Source: BRH-c25 sp012519325
GTDB lineage: Bacteria > Bacillota > Clostridia > Lutisporales > Lutisporaceae
Assembly (NCBI GenBank): GCA_050950645.1
Contig: JBMNHZ010000012.1
Coordinates: forward strand, 1 to 64,000
Direction: 5' to 3'
DNA length: 64,000 nucleotides
The notes under the pieces: generated by a model
The model's input: the letters and a program-made list of their open reading frames with translations, nothing else
What the model was told of the DNA's origin: nothing
The model's database searches: none
Shown here: piece by piece, positions 1 to 8,994 of the stretch
Position numbering within the stretch: the first letter of the stretch is position 1
How the letters are laid out: every line of letters starts with the position of its first letter
Made by a program: the position numbers and the translations under genes

Positions 1-282
1 TTAAGAGAGTTTGGGTTGATTTATAACTGAATTTTGCGAGTTCTTTATTAATTTACTAATACACCCTTGTTTTATTCTTACAAATGATTCCATATAAGTT
101 CACATATTGCAAAATCTAAGCTAGTAGTGAGAAGATCTGACGGAGATTCGACATAATGATGTAAAAATATGAAACAAATGGCATAAAAATTGCATTATTT
201 ACATCTATATAATTATTAATAATATAGCTGTGTTCATATGATTTATATATATCGGAACTTAAAATAAGGAGGAAAGAAATAA

Positions 283-963
283 ATGATAAAACCAAAAGCA
301 ATTACTTTTGACTGTTATGGCACACTGATTGACTGGGAAAGAGAAATACAAAAATTTTTCAGAGAGGTTCTTGCCGGTCACGGTATAATCGGTGTTGATA
401 TCGTAGCTTTGCAAAGACATTGGGAAAATGTGCAGTTCGAATATATTCAAGAGCAGTATCGCCCGTATAAGGAAATACTCAAAAATACTTTACCCATGGC
501 TTTCAGAGATTACGGATATCCTTTCAGTCCGAGTGATTGTATGAAATTCTCAGAATCCATGGGAAGATGGCAGCCCTTCCCGGATACAAGAGATGCTTTG
601 CTCGAACTGAAAAAGTATACAAAAATAGCATTGATAACAAACACCGATAACGAAATAATCAGGGAAACAGTCAAACAAATCGGTGTGGAGTTTGATGAGA
701 TTATTACAGCAGAAGATGCGGGAGCATACAAACCCAGCCATAAAGGGTTCCATCTGGCGCTGGAGAGGCTTGGATTAGATAAGTCGGAAGTGCTGCACGC
801 CGGATTCGGATTCAAGTATGATGTGGTACCTGCAACAGAACTGGGCTTTGAAACATGTTGGATAAACCGCTATGGCGAAGTCCGCCCGGTAAATGTAAAA
901 GAGACATATCTCGTTGGTGATATGAGAACCTTTGCCACACTGGTTAAGGGCATGTGCTTATAA
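283..963 (+). CDS. HAD-superfamily hydrolase, haloacid dehalogenase type II-like
   Basis: A 226-residue cytoplasmic hydrolase of the haloacid dehalogenase superfamily. The nucleophile motif FDCYGTLID lies at residues 9-17 with Asp10 as the predicted nucleophile. A Thr/Asn motif (NTDNE) follows near residue 120, a conserved Lys in AYKPSHKGF, and the C-terminal HAGFGFKYDVVPATELG...WINR block typical of type II 2-haloacid dehalogenases. Length is normal for that family. The ATG follows AGGAGGAAAG by a good distance. It precedes the ABC importer genes on the same strand and may share their substrate context, but nothing shows the true substrate; many such proteins act on phosphate esters instead. 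Confidence 0.85.
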   Translation: MIKPKAITFDCYGTLIDWEREIQKFFREVLAGHGIIGVDIVALQRHWENVQFEYIQEQYRPYKEILKNTLPMAFRDYGYPFSPSDCMKFSESMGRWQPFPDTRDALLELKKYTKIALITNTDNEIIRETVKQIGVEFDEIITAEDAGAYKPSHKGFHLALERLGLDKSEVLHAGFGFKYDVVPATELGFETCWINRYGEVRPVNVKETYLVGDMRTFATLVKGMCL

Positions 964-988
964 TAGAAACTGATGCGCTCAATATTCT

Positions 989-1036
989 TGTACAGCTGAA
1001 GGAGTAAGTGCAGAAAATCTTTCTGCTGTACAGGCA
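989..1036. repeat. Inverted repeat between the HAD gene and the importer
   Basis: TGTACAGC and GCTGTACA form an inverted repeat around about 32 bases in the gap before the solute-binding protein gene. There is no T-run after it, so it is more likely a processing or regulatory hairpin than a terminator. Function is not known. Confidence 0.4.
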
Positions 1037-1072
1037 ATATAAAAAATAAATTAGTGGAGGGGAAATAAGTAT

Positions 1073-2638
1073 ATGAAGAAAAGAACACTCATCTTTAGAA
1101 CAATCTGTCTCTTGCTGATAATGCTGTTGACTCTTACGGCGTGCAGCACAACAAGTCAGCAGACTTCCGAAACTGCAACTACTTCGGAAAGCGGCCCTAG
1201 AACAGATCTGAAATATCTGATTTCTTATGAGCCAACAGCCATCAGCCCAGGGGGTGGCACCCGCGGTGTGGACATGACCCTGTGCACCAATTTCTATGAT
1301 ACTTTAATCTTTGAAAACGGTGCGGATCGTACCTCATTCAAGCCCGGTATTGCTAGCGAATGGAAATTTAATGATGTTGGAGACGAGCTTGTTCTGAAGA
1401 TTCGCGACGATGTCACTTTCCACGATGGAGCAAAGCTGACCTGTGACGATGTCATCTTCTCCTTGCAGTATGACCTCGCTCAGCCACCTAACAGCGCTGC
1501 TGCAGCCACCATAAAGGATTATAAAATAACTGGTGACAATGAAATCACCATATATCTTAATTACCCATACAAGCCAATACTCGGCATACTTGCTACACCT
1601 AATATGAGCATCATTAACAAGGCGTTCTATGAGAAATGCCAGAAGGAAGGTACTAATTTCCAGCGTGTGGAAAACGGCACAGGCCCCTATATATTGGATA
1701 AATGGGAAGCCGGGGTACGGCTTGTATTAAAGGCAAATGATAATTGGTTCGGCGGCGATGTAGCTATCAAGGATGTTGTATTCCAAGTTGCTCAAGATAG
1801 TACGACTGCTGCCATGATGATGGAGAACGGTCAGGCAGATGCTTATTTCAGCCCTGCGGCTTCAGATGTCAAAAGGCTTGATGATTTGGAAAGTGTGGAC
1901 AACGAGTGGGCAATTAGTTATTCTACATACATGATATTCTTTAATACGAGGGAAAAACCTTTCAACGATCCGAAACTCCGTGAAGCCATTGCTTATGGAA
2001 TCGATCGTGAAGCAGTTCTTCAAGGCGGACAGGCAGGTATCGGCATGGTACAGCCATTCCCTGTAGCTCCGGGATTCTTCGGCTATCAGGAAGGCTTTGA
2101 GGTACCTGAGTACAATTTGGAGCTTGCTAAGCAGAAACTGGCAGAAGCCGGTTATCCGGAAGGTTCGCTGAAGGTGACTATGCGTACAAGCAGCGATACT
2201 TGGTACTCCCTTCCTGCACAGGTCGTTCAGTCACAATTTCAGGCTATGGGGATAGACTGTGAACTGGAGATCATGGAGAATGGAGCATTCCAGAGCGAAG
2301 TCCTAACAAACCACAACTTCCAGGTTGGATATTACAACAGCTATGCCTTTGTAAACGATGCGGATGCAGTACTTTGGCAGTATTACCAGTCCAAAGGTGA
2401 CCGCAACTTTGCCGGAGTTCAGAATAAAGAGATCGACGATCTATTGCTGAAAGCTCGTCTGTCCATGGACGATAAAGAGCGTTTGGACTGCTACATGAAG
2501 ATAGCTGAAATCAACCGCGAGAACAATTATTATATCTACACTTTAACCGGTTATAACAGCATGGTTCACAGTGCTGCACTCAAGGGTGTCTTTGGTAATA
2601 ATGCCGGTATTTATAAGCTTTCTTACTGGTCTTGGTAG
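1073..2638 (+). CDS. ABC importer solute-binding lipoprotein, family 5 (oligopeptide/dipeptide/nickel type)
   Basis: A 521-residue extracytoplasmic binding protein. The N-terminus is a lipoprotein signal: MKKR, a hydrophobic stretch, then lipobox LTAC with Cys24 as the predicted lipidated residue. The mature part has the SBP_bac_5 layout, including VTFHDGAKLTCDDVIFSL near residue 120 and the AIAYGIDREAV block near residue 310. It is first in an importer operon with two permeases and two ATPases, and is followed by a hairpin that should let it be made in excess over the membrane parts. Ligand is inferred only as a peptide, opine or metal-chelate type compound. Confidence 0.93.
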   Translation: MKKRTLIFRTICLLLIMLLTLTACSTTSQQTSETATTSESGPRTDLKYLISYEPTAISPGGGTRGVDMTLCTNFYDTLIFENGADRTSFKPGIASEWKFNDVGDELVLKIRDDVTFHDGAKLTCDDVIFSLQYDLAQPPNSAAAATIKDYKITGDNEITIYLNYPYKPILGILATPNMSIINKAFYEKCQKEGTNFQRVENGTGPYILDKWEAGVRLVLKANDNWFGGDVAIKDVVFQVAQDSTTAAMMMENGQADAYFSPAASDVKRLDDLESVDNEWAISYSTYMIFFNTREKPFNDPKLREAIAYGIDREAVLQGGQAGIGMVQPFPVAPGFFGYQEGFEVPEYNLELAKQKLAEAGYPEGSLKVTMRTSSDTWYSLPAQVVQSQFQAMGIDCELEIMENGAFQSEVLTNHNFQVGYYNSYAFVNDADAVLWQYYQSKGDRNFAGVQNKEIDDLLLKARLSMDDKERLDCYMKIAEINRENNYYIYTLTGYNSMVHSAALKGVFGNNAGIYKLSYWSW

Positions 2639-2672
2639 TTGTTAATTTATAGAAAATGATTGGTTCCATGGG

Positions 2673-2712
2673 AGCCCTGGGCGCGAGGAATCCCTGCCCA
2701 GGGCTTTTATTT
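2673..2712 (+). terminator. Intra-operon hairpin after the binding-protein gene
   Basis: AGCCCTGGGC pairs perfectly with GCCCAGGGCT and is followed by TTTATTT. It sits between the binding-protein and permease genes, where partial termination is commonly used to raise the binding protein to permease ratio. Confidence 0.8.
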
Positions 2713-2746
2713 AAAGACTATTCTATTTAAGGAAGGGTGAAAGAGC

Positions 2747-3676
2747 GTGACGAAACTAATCATCCGCCGACTGATATTGATACTGCCGATTATATTATGT
2801 ATATCCATTATTCTGTTTACGATAATGAATTTGACGCCGGGAGACCCGGCACAGCTGTTATTGGGCGAGACAATCACGGAAGAGGCTATTGCGCAGCTTC
2901 GAGAGGAACTAGGGCTCAATGACAATTTTTTTGTTCGCTATGTACGCTATGTGAGCAATGCGCTGCGAGGAGATTTCGGAATTTCATACCGTACGAGGAA
3001 TCCTGTTTTTATAGATGTATTTGACCGCTTTCCTCATACGCTGCGGATTACTCTTCTTGCTATACTGTTCTTTACAACCATAGGAATTCTTGTTGGTGTT
3101 ATTTCAGCTGTAAAGCAATATAGTTTAATGGATACCCTATCCCAGAGCGGAACACTGATTCTATCGTCCATGCCGGATTTTTGGCTAGGTTTGATGCTGC
3201 TGATCCTGTTTTCGATAAAATTGAAATTGCTTCCACTGTCGGGTGTGGAGAATTGGACAGGATATATCCTGCCGGCGTTTACTGCTGCCATGCCTGGCAT
3301 GGCAAACTTAATCCGAATGACACGTTCCACAATGTTGGATGTTCTGCGTATGGACTATGTGCAGACAGCCCAGGCAAAAGGTGTGCCAAAGAGAAAGGTG
3401 ATTATGAAGCATGCGTTGAGGAATGCGCTTTTACCGGTAGTTACGGTTATCGGCGTAAACATGAGCTGGCTCCTTGGAGGTACCATAGTAATTGAGCAAG
3501 TTTTCAATATTCCGGGAATTGGTTCACTTATGATTCAATCTATCCGCATGAAGGATACGCCAACCGTTATGGCAACAGTCATGTTTGTTGCCGTACTATC
3601 CTGCCTGATCAATCTTGCCACTGATATTATATATGCATTTATCGATCCGAGGGTCAAAGCACAATTTAAAAGCTAG
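2747..3676 (+). CDS. ABC importer permease, DppB/OppB type
   Basis: A 309-residue inner-membrane permease with an N-terminal helix (about residues 9-30), the N-terminal TPGDPAQLLLG motif of the DppB/OppB group, and several further membrane helices. The EAA loop that docks to the ATPase is visible as DYVQTAQAKGVPKRKVIMKHALRNALLP. The start is GTG after AAGGGTGAAAGAG. The next permease begins 12 bases after its stop. Confidence 0.93.
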   Translation: MTKLIIRRLILILPIILCISIILFTIMNLTPGDPAQLLLGETITEEAIAQLREELGLNDNFFVRYVRYVSNALRGDFGISYRTRNPVFIDVFDRFPHTLRITLLAILFFTTIGILVGVISAVKQYSLMDTLSQSGTLILSSMPDFWLGLMLLILFSIKLKLLPLSGVENWTGYILPAFTAAMPGMANLIRMTRSTMLDVLRMDYVQTAQAKGVPKRKVIMKHALRNALLPVVTVIGVNMSWLLGGTIVIEQVFNIPGIGSLMIQSIRMKDTPTVMATVMFVAVLSCLINLATDIIYAFIDPRVKAQFKS

Positions 3677-3688
3677 GAGGGGAAGGAT

Positions 3689-4597
3689 ATGAATACAAAG
3701 AGTGAAGCTACAGAGACGCCAGTCGTCCGTGAAAAGCGGAAATTTAAGAAGAAGAGCAACTTCTACATGTTCTGGATACAGTTCAGAAAGAATAAGCTGG
3801 CAGTTGCCGGGCTGATTGTGTTTGCTCTGATTCTCCTGGTTTCTGCCACAGCACCCCTTTACCTGGATTACGAAAAGGATGTGGTCAAACAAGATATCAA
3901 GATGCAGTTTCAACCTCCAAGCAAGGAACATCTGCTGGGTACAGACCACTTTGGACGGGATATCCTGTCCAGATTACTGTGGGGCTCGCGCATATCCATA
4001 TTCGTGGGTCTGGGAGTTATTGCGACGGCACTTTTAATAGGTTCGCTGCTTGGTGCGACAGCCGGTTTTTTTGGTGGAATATATGATGATATCGTCATGC
4101 GTTTGCTGGATGTGTTTTTTGCTATTCCAATGACGCTGATGGCCATTTCTATAGTGGCTGCCTTTGGCAATAGTATACCTAATTTGATCGTAGCACTGAG
4201 CCTGAGCCAAATACCCAAATTATCGCGTATTATCCGTTCTTCCGTTATCACTCTTAAGAGCCAGGACTTCATAGAAGCGGCTTATGCTTGTGGCACAAGC
4301 AAAGCGCGCATCATCCGCCGGCATATTTTACCTAATGCTGTCGGTCCCATTATTGTAGAGGGTACATTGACCATGGGCAAATCCATTATTCTGATAGCAG
4401 GCTTGAGCTTTATCGGAATGGGCGTTAGGCCGCCCGCTCCTGAATGGGGAGCCATGCTTTCCGAAGCCAAAAATTACATGCTCAACTATCCCTATCTAGT
4501 GTATGCGCCTGGCATTGCTATAGTGATCACAGTTCTTGCAATTACACTGATCGGTGACGGCCTGCGCGACGCTTTGGATCCCAAGATGAAAAACTAG
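3689..4597 (+). CDS. ABC importer permease, DppC/OppC type
   Basis: A 302-residue inner-membrane permease. A basic cytoplasmic N-terminus leads to a first helix near residue 40, then the HLLGTDHFGRDILSRLLWGSR motif characteristic of DppC/OppC, and an EAA loop (QDFIEAAYACGTSKARIIRRHILPN). It is the partner of the upstream permease. The start is preceded by GGAGGGGAAGG. The downstream ATPase gene starts 12 bases later. Confidence 0.93.
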   Translation: MNTKSEATETPVVREKRKFKKKSNFYMFWIQFRKNKLAVAGLIVFALILLVSATAPLYLDYEKDVVKQDIKMQFQPPSKEHLLGTDHFGRDILSRLLWGSRISIFVGLGVIATALLIGSLLGATAGFFGGIYDDIVMRLLDVFFAIPMTLMAISIVAAFGNSIPNLIVALSLSQIPKLSRIIRSSVITLKSQDFIEAAYACGTSKARIIRRHILPNAVGPIIVEGTLTMGKSIILIAGLSFIGMGVRPPAPEWGAMLSEAKNYMLNYPYLVYAPGIAIVITVLAITLIGDGLRDALDPKMKN

Positions 4598-4609
4598 TGA
4601 AAGGAAAAG

Positions 4610-5593
4610 GTGTCGAATATGGCTGAGAAATTATTGGAAATTAAAGACCTTTGGGTAGAGTTCAAGACCGATGATGCGCTGGTACAAGCGTTAAACGGTG
4701 TAAATATTACCATTAACAAAGGAGAAGCTTACGGTTTGGTAGGTGAAACGGGCGCAGGCAAGACCACGACTTGTAAAAGCATATTACGACTGCTGCCAGA
4801 CCGTGTGAGTAGGATTAAAAAAGGTGAAATCTTGTTTGGAGAAAAGGATATATTGAAATTCAGCGAAGAACAGTTGCTGGAATTCCGCGGTAAGCAATGC
4901 GCAATGATTTTTCAGGATCCAATGACAAGCCTGAACCCCGTATTAACAGTAGGTGATCAGGTTTCTGAGGTGCTTCAGCTCCATTATCCGCACCAAAATG
5001 AGAAACAGATACAGGAACGAGTCGACGAGCTGTTCAAGCTGGTGGGACTTCCACCTCAGCGCAAGACTGAGTACCCTCACGAGTTTTCCGGGGGTATGAA
5101 GCAGCGTATTGTTATTGCTATGGGGCTTGCCTGCCAGCCCAGTCTTCTGCTGGCTGACGAGCCTACCACCGCATTGGATGTAACTATACAGCTTCAGATT
5201 CTAAAGCTAATGTTGGATCTAAAAAAACAACTGCAAACGGCTATGATACTTGTTACTCACGATCTTGGCATTGTAGCAAAGATCTGTGATCGAGCGGGTA
5301 TAATGTATGCGGGAGAGATTATTGAGGATGGTGATATTAAGGATATTTTCGAGGGAAAGTATCATCATCCCTATACGGAGGGTCTCTTCGGTGCCATACC
5401 GGATCTGACGAAAAAGACCAGACGGCTTAATCCTATTGACGGGCTTATGCCTGATCCGGCGGATCTGCCTAGGGGCTGCAGGTTTAATCCACGCTGTCCC
5501 AAATGTATGGATATCTGCAGAGAGCAGGGGCCGAAGGTTATCCAGATCTCCGACTCGCATAGTATCAAATGCCACTTATTCAATGACAAGTGA
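4610..5593 (+). CDS. ABC importer ATPase, DppD/OppD type
   Basis: A 327-residue ATPase energising the importer. Walker A is GETGAGKTTT (about residue 45), the Q-loop lies in MIFQDPMTSLNP, the signature is FSGGMKQRI, and Walker B is LLLADEPTTALD, followed by the switch His in VTHDLG. The C-terminal RGCRFNPRCPKCMDIC segment is the Cys-containing oligopeptide-transporter extension. The GTG at 4610 or the ATG at 4619 could be the start; AAGGAAAAGG fits either. Confidence 0.92.
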   Translation: MSNMAEKLLEIKDLWVEFKTDDALVQALNGVNITINKGEAYGLVGETGAGKTTTCKSILRLLPDRVSRIKKGEILFGEKDILKFSEEQLLEFRGKQCAMIFQDPMTSLNPVLTVGDQVSEVLQLHYPHQNEKQIQERVDELFKLVGLPPQRKTEYPHEFSGGMKQRIVIAMGLACQPSLLLADEPTTALDVTIQLQILKLMLDLKKQLQTAMILVTHDLGIVAKICDRAGIMYAGEIIEDGDIKDIFEGKYHHPYTEGLFGAIPDLTKKTRRLNPIDGLMPDPADLPRGCRFNPRCPKCMDICREQGPKVIQISDSHSIKCHLFNDK

Positions 5594-5606
5594 GGAGGAA
5601 TGAAAT

Positions 5607-6565
5607 ATGTCAATACCCATGATAGAGACCATAGGGTTAAAAAAATATTTTAAGACCAAGCAAGGAATGCTGCATGCAGTGGATAATGTAAACTTTAAAA
5701 TTGAAAAAGGACGTACATTAGGTGTGGTGGGTGAATCCGGCTGCGGCAAAACAACACTTGGTCGTACGATCATCCGACTCACTCCGGTAACTGAGGGTCA
5801 GGTATTGTTCAAAGGCAAGGATATATTCAAAGCAACCAGCAGTGAATTGCGCGAGTTCAGGAAAAATGCCCAGATTATTTTTCAGGATCCCTTTTCTTCG
5901 CTTAATCCGCGTATGTCTGTGGGTACGCTGATTGCGGAGCCCATCAAGGTAACGGGTATTCTCAAGTCCCGTAAGGATATTGAGGATAGGGTATTCCAGC
6001 TTATGGAGACTGTGGGTCTAGATGACCGCTTTTATGTATCCTTACCCCCATGAACTGGATGGGGGCCGCAGGCAGCGTATTGGCGTAGCTCGGGCACTGG
6101 CAGTAAACCCAGAGTTCATCGTTTGTGATGAACCGGTATCTGCCCTGGATGTGTCGATACAAGCACAGATACTGAATCTGCTTATGGATTTGCAGGATCA
6201 GATGGGACTTACTTATATGTTTATAACTCACGATCTTTCAGTAGTAAAGCATATAAGCAACGATATTGCCGTTATGTATCTAGGACAGTGTATTGAGAAA
6301 GCGCCAACCGACGAAACTCTTTGCCAAACCCTTGCATCCGTACACCCAGGCACTGCTCGAAGCCATCCCAGTGCCTAATCTTAAGAACCGAGAAATTGTA
6401 AATACCATAAAGGGCGAAATAACAAGCCCAATAGAGCCTAAGCCAGGTTGCCGCTTTGCACCACGCTGCCCCTTTGTCAAACCTGAGTGTACCCAGAGGG
6501 ATATTGAACTCAGGGAAGTTTCGCCGGATCATTTCGCAGCTTGTGTTTTGTTTGATAACCAATAG
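5607..6565 (+). pseudogene. ABC importer ATPase, DppF/OppF type, broken by two frameshifts
   Basis: The second ATPase of the importer is spread over three frames. Frame 1 carries Walker A (GESGCGKTT) and IIFQDPFSSLNP. After 6043 a second frame continues with YPHELDGGRRQRIGVARAL, Walker B (IVCDEPVSALD) and the switch His. After 6316 a third frame gives LFAKPLHPYTQALLEAIP and the C-terminal CRFAPRCP block. Removing one base at TT 6042-6043 and one at AAA 6314-6316 restores a continuous protein of about 318 residues. The DGG in place of SGG in the signature is, as far as I recall, a common variant of this ATPase group and not a defect. The importer would lack one ATPase unless these are sequencing errors. 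Confidence 0.85.
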
Positions 6566-6570
6566 AGAAC

Positions 6571-6620
6571 AAAAAAGCAGAAGAGACAAGGTTCAATACC
6601 TTGTCTCTTCTGCTTTTTAT
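6571..6620 (+). terminator. Rho-independent terminator after the importer operon
   Basis: A very stable hairpin: AAAAAGCAGAAGAGACAAGG pairs over 20 bases with the sequence ending at TTCTGCTTTTT. The symmetrical A/T tails suit termination in both directions, serving the importer operon and the convergent X-Y-Z operon. Confidence 0.92.
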
Positions 6621-6691
6621 ATATTATAGGGGTTTTCCATGCAGAGGCTAACTTGCACCAAAGACGTCTGTTCTTAATGTTATTTCAACAG

Positions 6692-7052
6692 CTATTCTTC
6701 ATCCCACCTTTCCTTTGCACATCCGGAAACAGGCTGTACAGGAATTTGATTAAAGCCAACTTCCACAATCTTTTCACTGCAGGAGAGCTTTGTAACCTCA
6801 GTTGTGGTTATGCCCTCTGCCAGAGAAATAATTTTGATCAATCCTTCCGAATTCCTTTCGATTTGCTCCGGTTCGATATCATATACGTCCATTTCAATTT
6901 GTTCTCTCGGTAACTCCGATTATACGCACCAGCGTGTAGAGTTTTTCCTTTAATATTTGCTCAAGCTTTTTCGTGTTTAGGCCTTTTATCCGCAAACCTG
7001 AAATTTTAAGTACGGTTTTATCCGCATAAGCGATTATGTATTCTTGATTCAT
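6692..7052 (-). pseudogene. Protein Z of the X-Y-Z module, copy 1, frameshifted
   Basis: Last gene of an unrecognised three-gene module. From the ATG at 7052 it reads MNQEYIIAYADKTVLKISGL and continues to about 6900, where the frame is lost. The next frame reads MDVYDIEPEQI and ends in SGCAKERWDEE. Removing one T of the TTT at 6898-6900 gives a 119-residue protein closely matching intact protein Z of copy 2 (33112-33498). No signal peptide or membrane segment is seen and I do not recognise the family. Confidence 0.75.
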
Positions 7053-7102
7053 GGTCTTGTCTCCGCTTTTTTGATTATTATATCACTTGAAAAGCTTATA
7101 CC

Positions 7103-8130
7103 TCAGCATAACGGATTCTGGCAGATTTCAGATACCTTGTACTTCTGGCCTCCAGTCATGCCGGGCAGGATTTCATCCGCACGGGCGATGACTTCAGCGC
7201 GTGACAGAGGCTTTGAAGGGAGTTTCCAAACTCTTGCGGCTGATTCCAACGCTTTCCAATTCGATCCATGCTCTATCAGTGATGTTGTCAAATGCAATCG
7301 GGTAACCCATAGCTTTAGCAATGCTAAGCACGACTGGAGAACAGCCTATGTGGAGGCCCGGAATCATGCCGGCTTCTAAAGCTCGAATTGTGTACTCAGC
7401 TACCACCTTTTTATCCGCTACGATGGCCGGGTAATCGCTTTTGACTGTCTTAGCATATACCCCGGAACGGTGCGCGGTCATACCTGCGCCGTACTGCCAG
7501 CCGAAGATACGACCCTGGCGTTCACGAACTACCATACCGATACCTACAGAAATTTCGGGGCCTGCGAGGCCGACAAGAACATTGCCATCACGCATGATTT
7601 CGATCTGACCTAGGAAGGGAACGAGTATCTCGGTCATTTCCACAAGATCCATCATTTCTGAACCTGTGTTATTATTGGCAATTCGACCGCTCATGGTCAT
7701 GTTTTCATTATGTGCATCCCGGGGACTTCTGTCTTCAGCGCTGGGGTCCGCGATAAAGCCGCTTACCGCGGTAATAGTCGGTATTCCACTGCTTCATATG
7801 AGGTTCTTCTTCCAGCAATTTATAGGAATATGGAATTTCGCTGACACTTATGAATCCAAAATCTTTGTTTATTATGTTGCGGTCGACGGAAGCAAAGGCG
7901 ACAACTGCGCTGTCCGCCATAATCCCGTCGCTGGTTACTGTAACGGCATCCCTGTCGATAATATTTACGGATGCGAAATCATCCTTAAGCTCCTTTCCCA
8001 TGAGTTCACAGGCTTCTCTGTAGGATATACCGACATCGTCAACATCCTTTTTATCTATGAAAATCAAATTGAAGGGCACAACACCGTTTGCCGCTCCTCT
8101 GGGTATGATTCTGTATTTTAACTTTTGCAT
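7103..8130 (-). pseudogene. Protein Y of the X-Y-Z module, copy 1, frameshifted twice
   Basis: The large protein of the unrecognised module. It starts at the ATG at 8130 (MQKLKYRIIPRG) after AAAGGAG. The frame is lost at CCCC (plus strand GGGG 7743-7746) and again at AAA (plus strand TTT 7223-7225). Removing one base at each gives about 341 residues, collinear with copy 2 (32065-33094). Conserved features include DAVTVTSDGIM, GRIANNNTGSEMM, VGLAGPEISVGIGMVVRER, VKSDYPAIVADKKVVAEYT and GLHIGCSPVV. It has no signal peptide, membrane helix or nucleotide-binding loop that I recognise. It is probably a cytoplasmic enzyme of unknown reaction, inferred only from its Gly-rich conserved blocks. Confidence 0.75.
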
Positions 8131-8167
8131 TATGATTGCTCCTTTCTTTTTCTTCGGAATAGCTGAA

Positions 8168-8542
8168 TTAAAGAATGCCAATACGCCGATCGTCTATCTC
8201 TTCCACATCAGAAAGATAGTAGTCTTCGGTCGGAGCTGTCACGAACATGCTTTCCAAAATTGCTTTCTTGCAGGTGCCATCTTTTTGAACGCCCTTAATG
8301 ATTACGGTGTGAATTGTCTCCGGAATCCTCGGCAATACTATAACTTCAACCTTTTTAACACCGGGATCCTGAGTAATCTCCACAATCTCCTCCTCTACAC
8401 GGCCTACACGCAGAGAAGCCAGTTTTGCGCTTTTAAAGTTTTCCAAACCGCGAATTTCCACCTCAGTATCCTGACGATTTTTCTTGCTCGCGTCAATTAT
8501 CTTTTGGAAAAACTGGGGCAGTTTTGTGTGCATCAATCTCAT
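8168..8542 (-). CDS. Protein X of the X-Y-Z module, copy 1
   Basis: A 124-residue intact protein beginning MRLMHTKLPQFF. The ATG at 8542 follows AAAGGAG and matches the start of copy 2 (31544), so an upstream in-frame ATG at 8560 is not used here. It is roughly two thirds identical to copy 2 by eye, with conserved EVEIRGLE, KLASLRVGRVE, VEITQDP, HTVIIKG and DVEEIDDRR. It is charged and soluble. Family and function are not recognised. It is first in the operon and is driven by a promoter with a TTGTCGACAA operator. The next gene (Y) starts 37 bases after its stop. Confidence 0.8.
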   Translation of the reverse strand: MRLMHTKLPQFFQKIIDASKKNRQDTEVEIRGLENFKSAKLASLRVGRVEEEIVEITQDPGVKKVEVIVLPRIPETIHTVIIKGVQKDGTCKKAILESMFVTAPTEDYYLSDVEEIDDRRIGIL

Positions 8543-8630
8543 AATTTTATCTCCTTTCATGTGTCTGACAATGTGTTAAATAATTACTTTAGCGGCTACC
8601 GGAAAATATAACCCGGAGAATTAAAAGTCG

Positions 8631-8681
8631 ATTGTCGACAATATATATTACTATTTTATCACAAACTAGTAAGAAATTCAA
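8631..8681 (-). promoter_or_regulatory. Promoter and GntR-type operator of X-Y-Z copy 1
   Basis: On the minus strand, TTGAAT (8681-8676) is followed after 17 bases by TAAAAT (8658-8653). Just downstream lies the perfect palindrome ATTGTCGACAAT (8642-8631). The same TTGTCGACAA core lies at the promoter of the GntR regulator at 17615, so both are probably bound by that protein. The ISNCY target duplication overlaps the -35 box. Confidence 0.7.
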
Positions 8682-8806
8682 TATATTTAAGGAACTTTGT
8701 GATTATACTAAATTGCAAGTTTAAGTGACGTGAAATATTTGGTAAATTTGCATAATGTAACCTTATTGTTTATTGTATTTCTTCAAAGTCTCTTACAGAG
8801 CCGAGC

Positions 8807-8989
8807 AAAAAGTTTTTTAAGCGCGGTTTACAATGAGGGGTTCCTGTATGATAGCCTATTGGCTAGCCAGCCATCTATGCCCCTTAGCCATGCTCCTTGC
8901 ATATGCTTCGGGGGCATGGAGGGATGGCTCGCTGGCTGTTTATCATATAGGGGAGGCTCGTTGTCAACTGGATTCTTGAAAAAGTTTTT
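8807..8989. repeat. Palindromic element, copy 1 (in IS30 A)
   Basis: A long imperfect palindrome lies between the transposase stop and the left IS end. One arm contains TTTACAATGAG (8827-8837) and TATGATAGCC; the other contains GAGGCTCGTTGTCAAC (8953-8968) after TATCATAT. The arms pair over most of about 80 bases around CATATGCTTCGGGGGCATGG. Related sequences lie in the ISNCY element (14752-14835 plus 17286-17384) and in the second IS3 element (22248-22384). Confidence 0.8.
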
Positions 8990-8994
8990 GCCCC

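Noticed and set aside
1..282. Promoter or gene in the first 282 bases
   Set aside because: The sequence is AT-rich with TATAAT-like words, but no -35 box at proper spacing and no credible frame; nothing could be supported.
6022..6110. DGG instead of SGG in the ABC signature of the importer ATPase
   Set aside because: As far as I recall, HELDGGRRQRIG is a common variant in OppF/DppF-type ATPases of Firmicutes, so it is not a loss of function. The frameshifts are the real defect.
1073..6565. Nickel-specific importer supplying the LarA-like protein
   Set aside because: The binding protein belongs to the broad family 5 group and shows no feature that separates nickel from peptide ligands.
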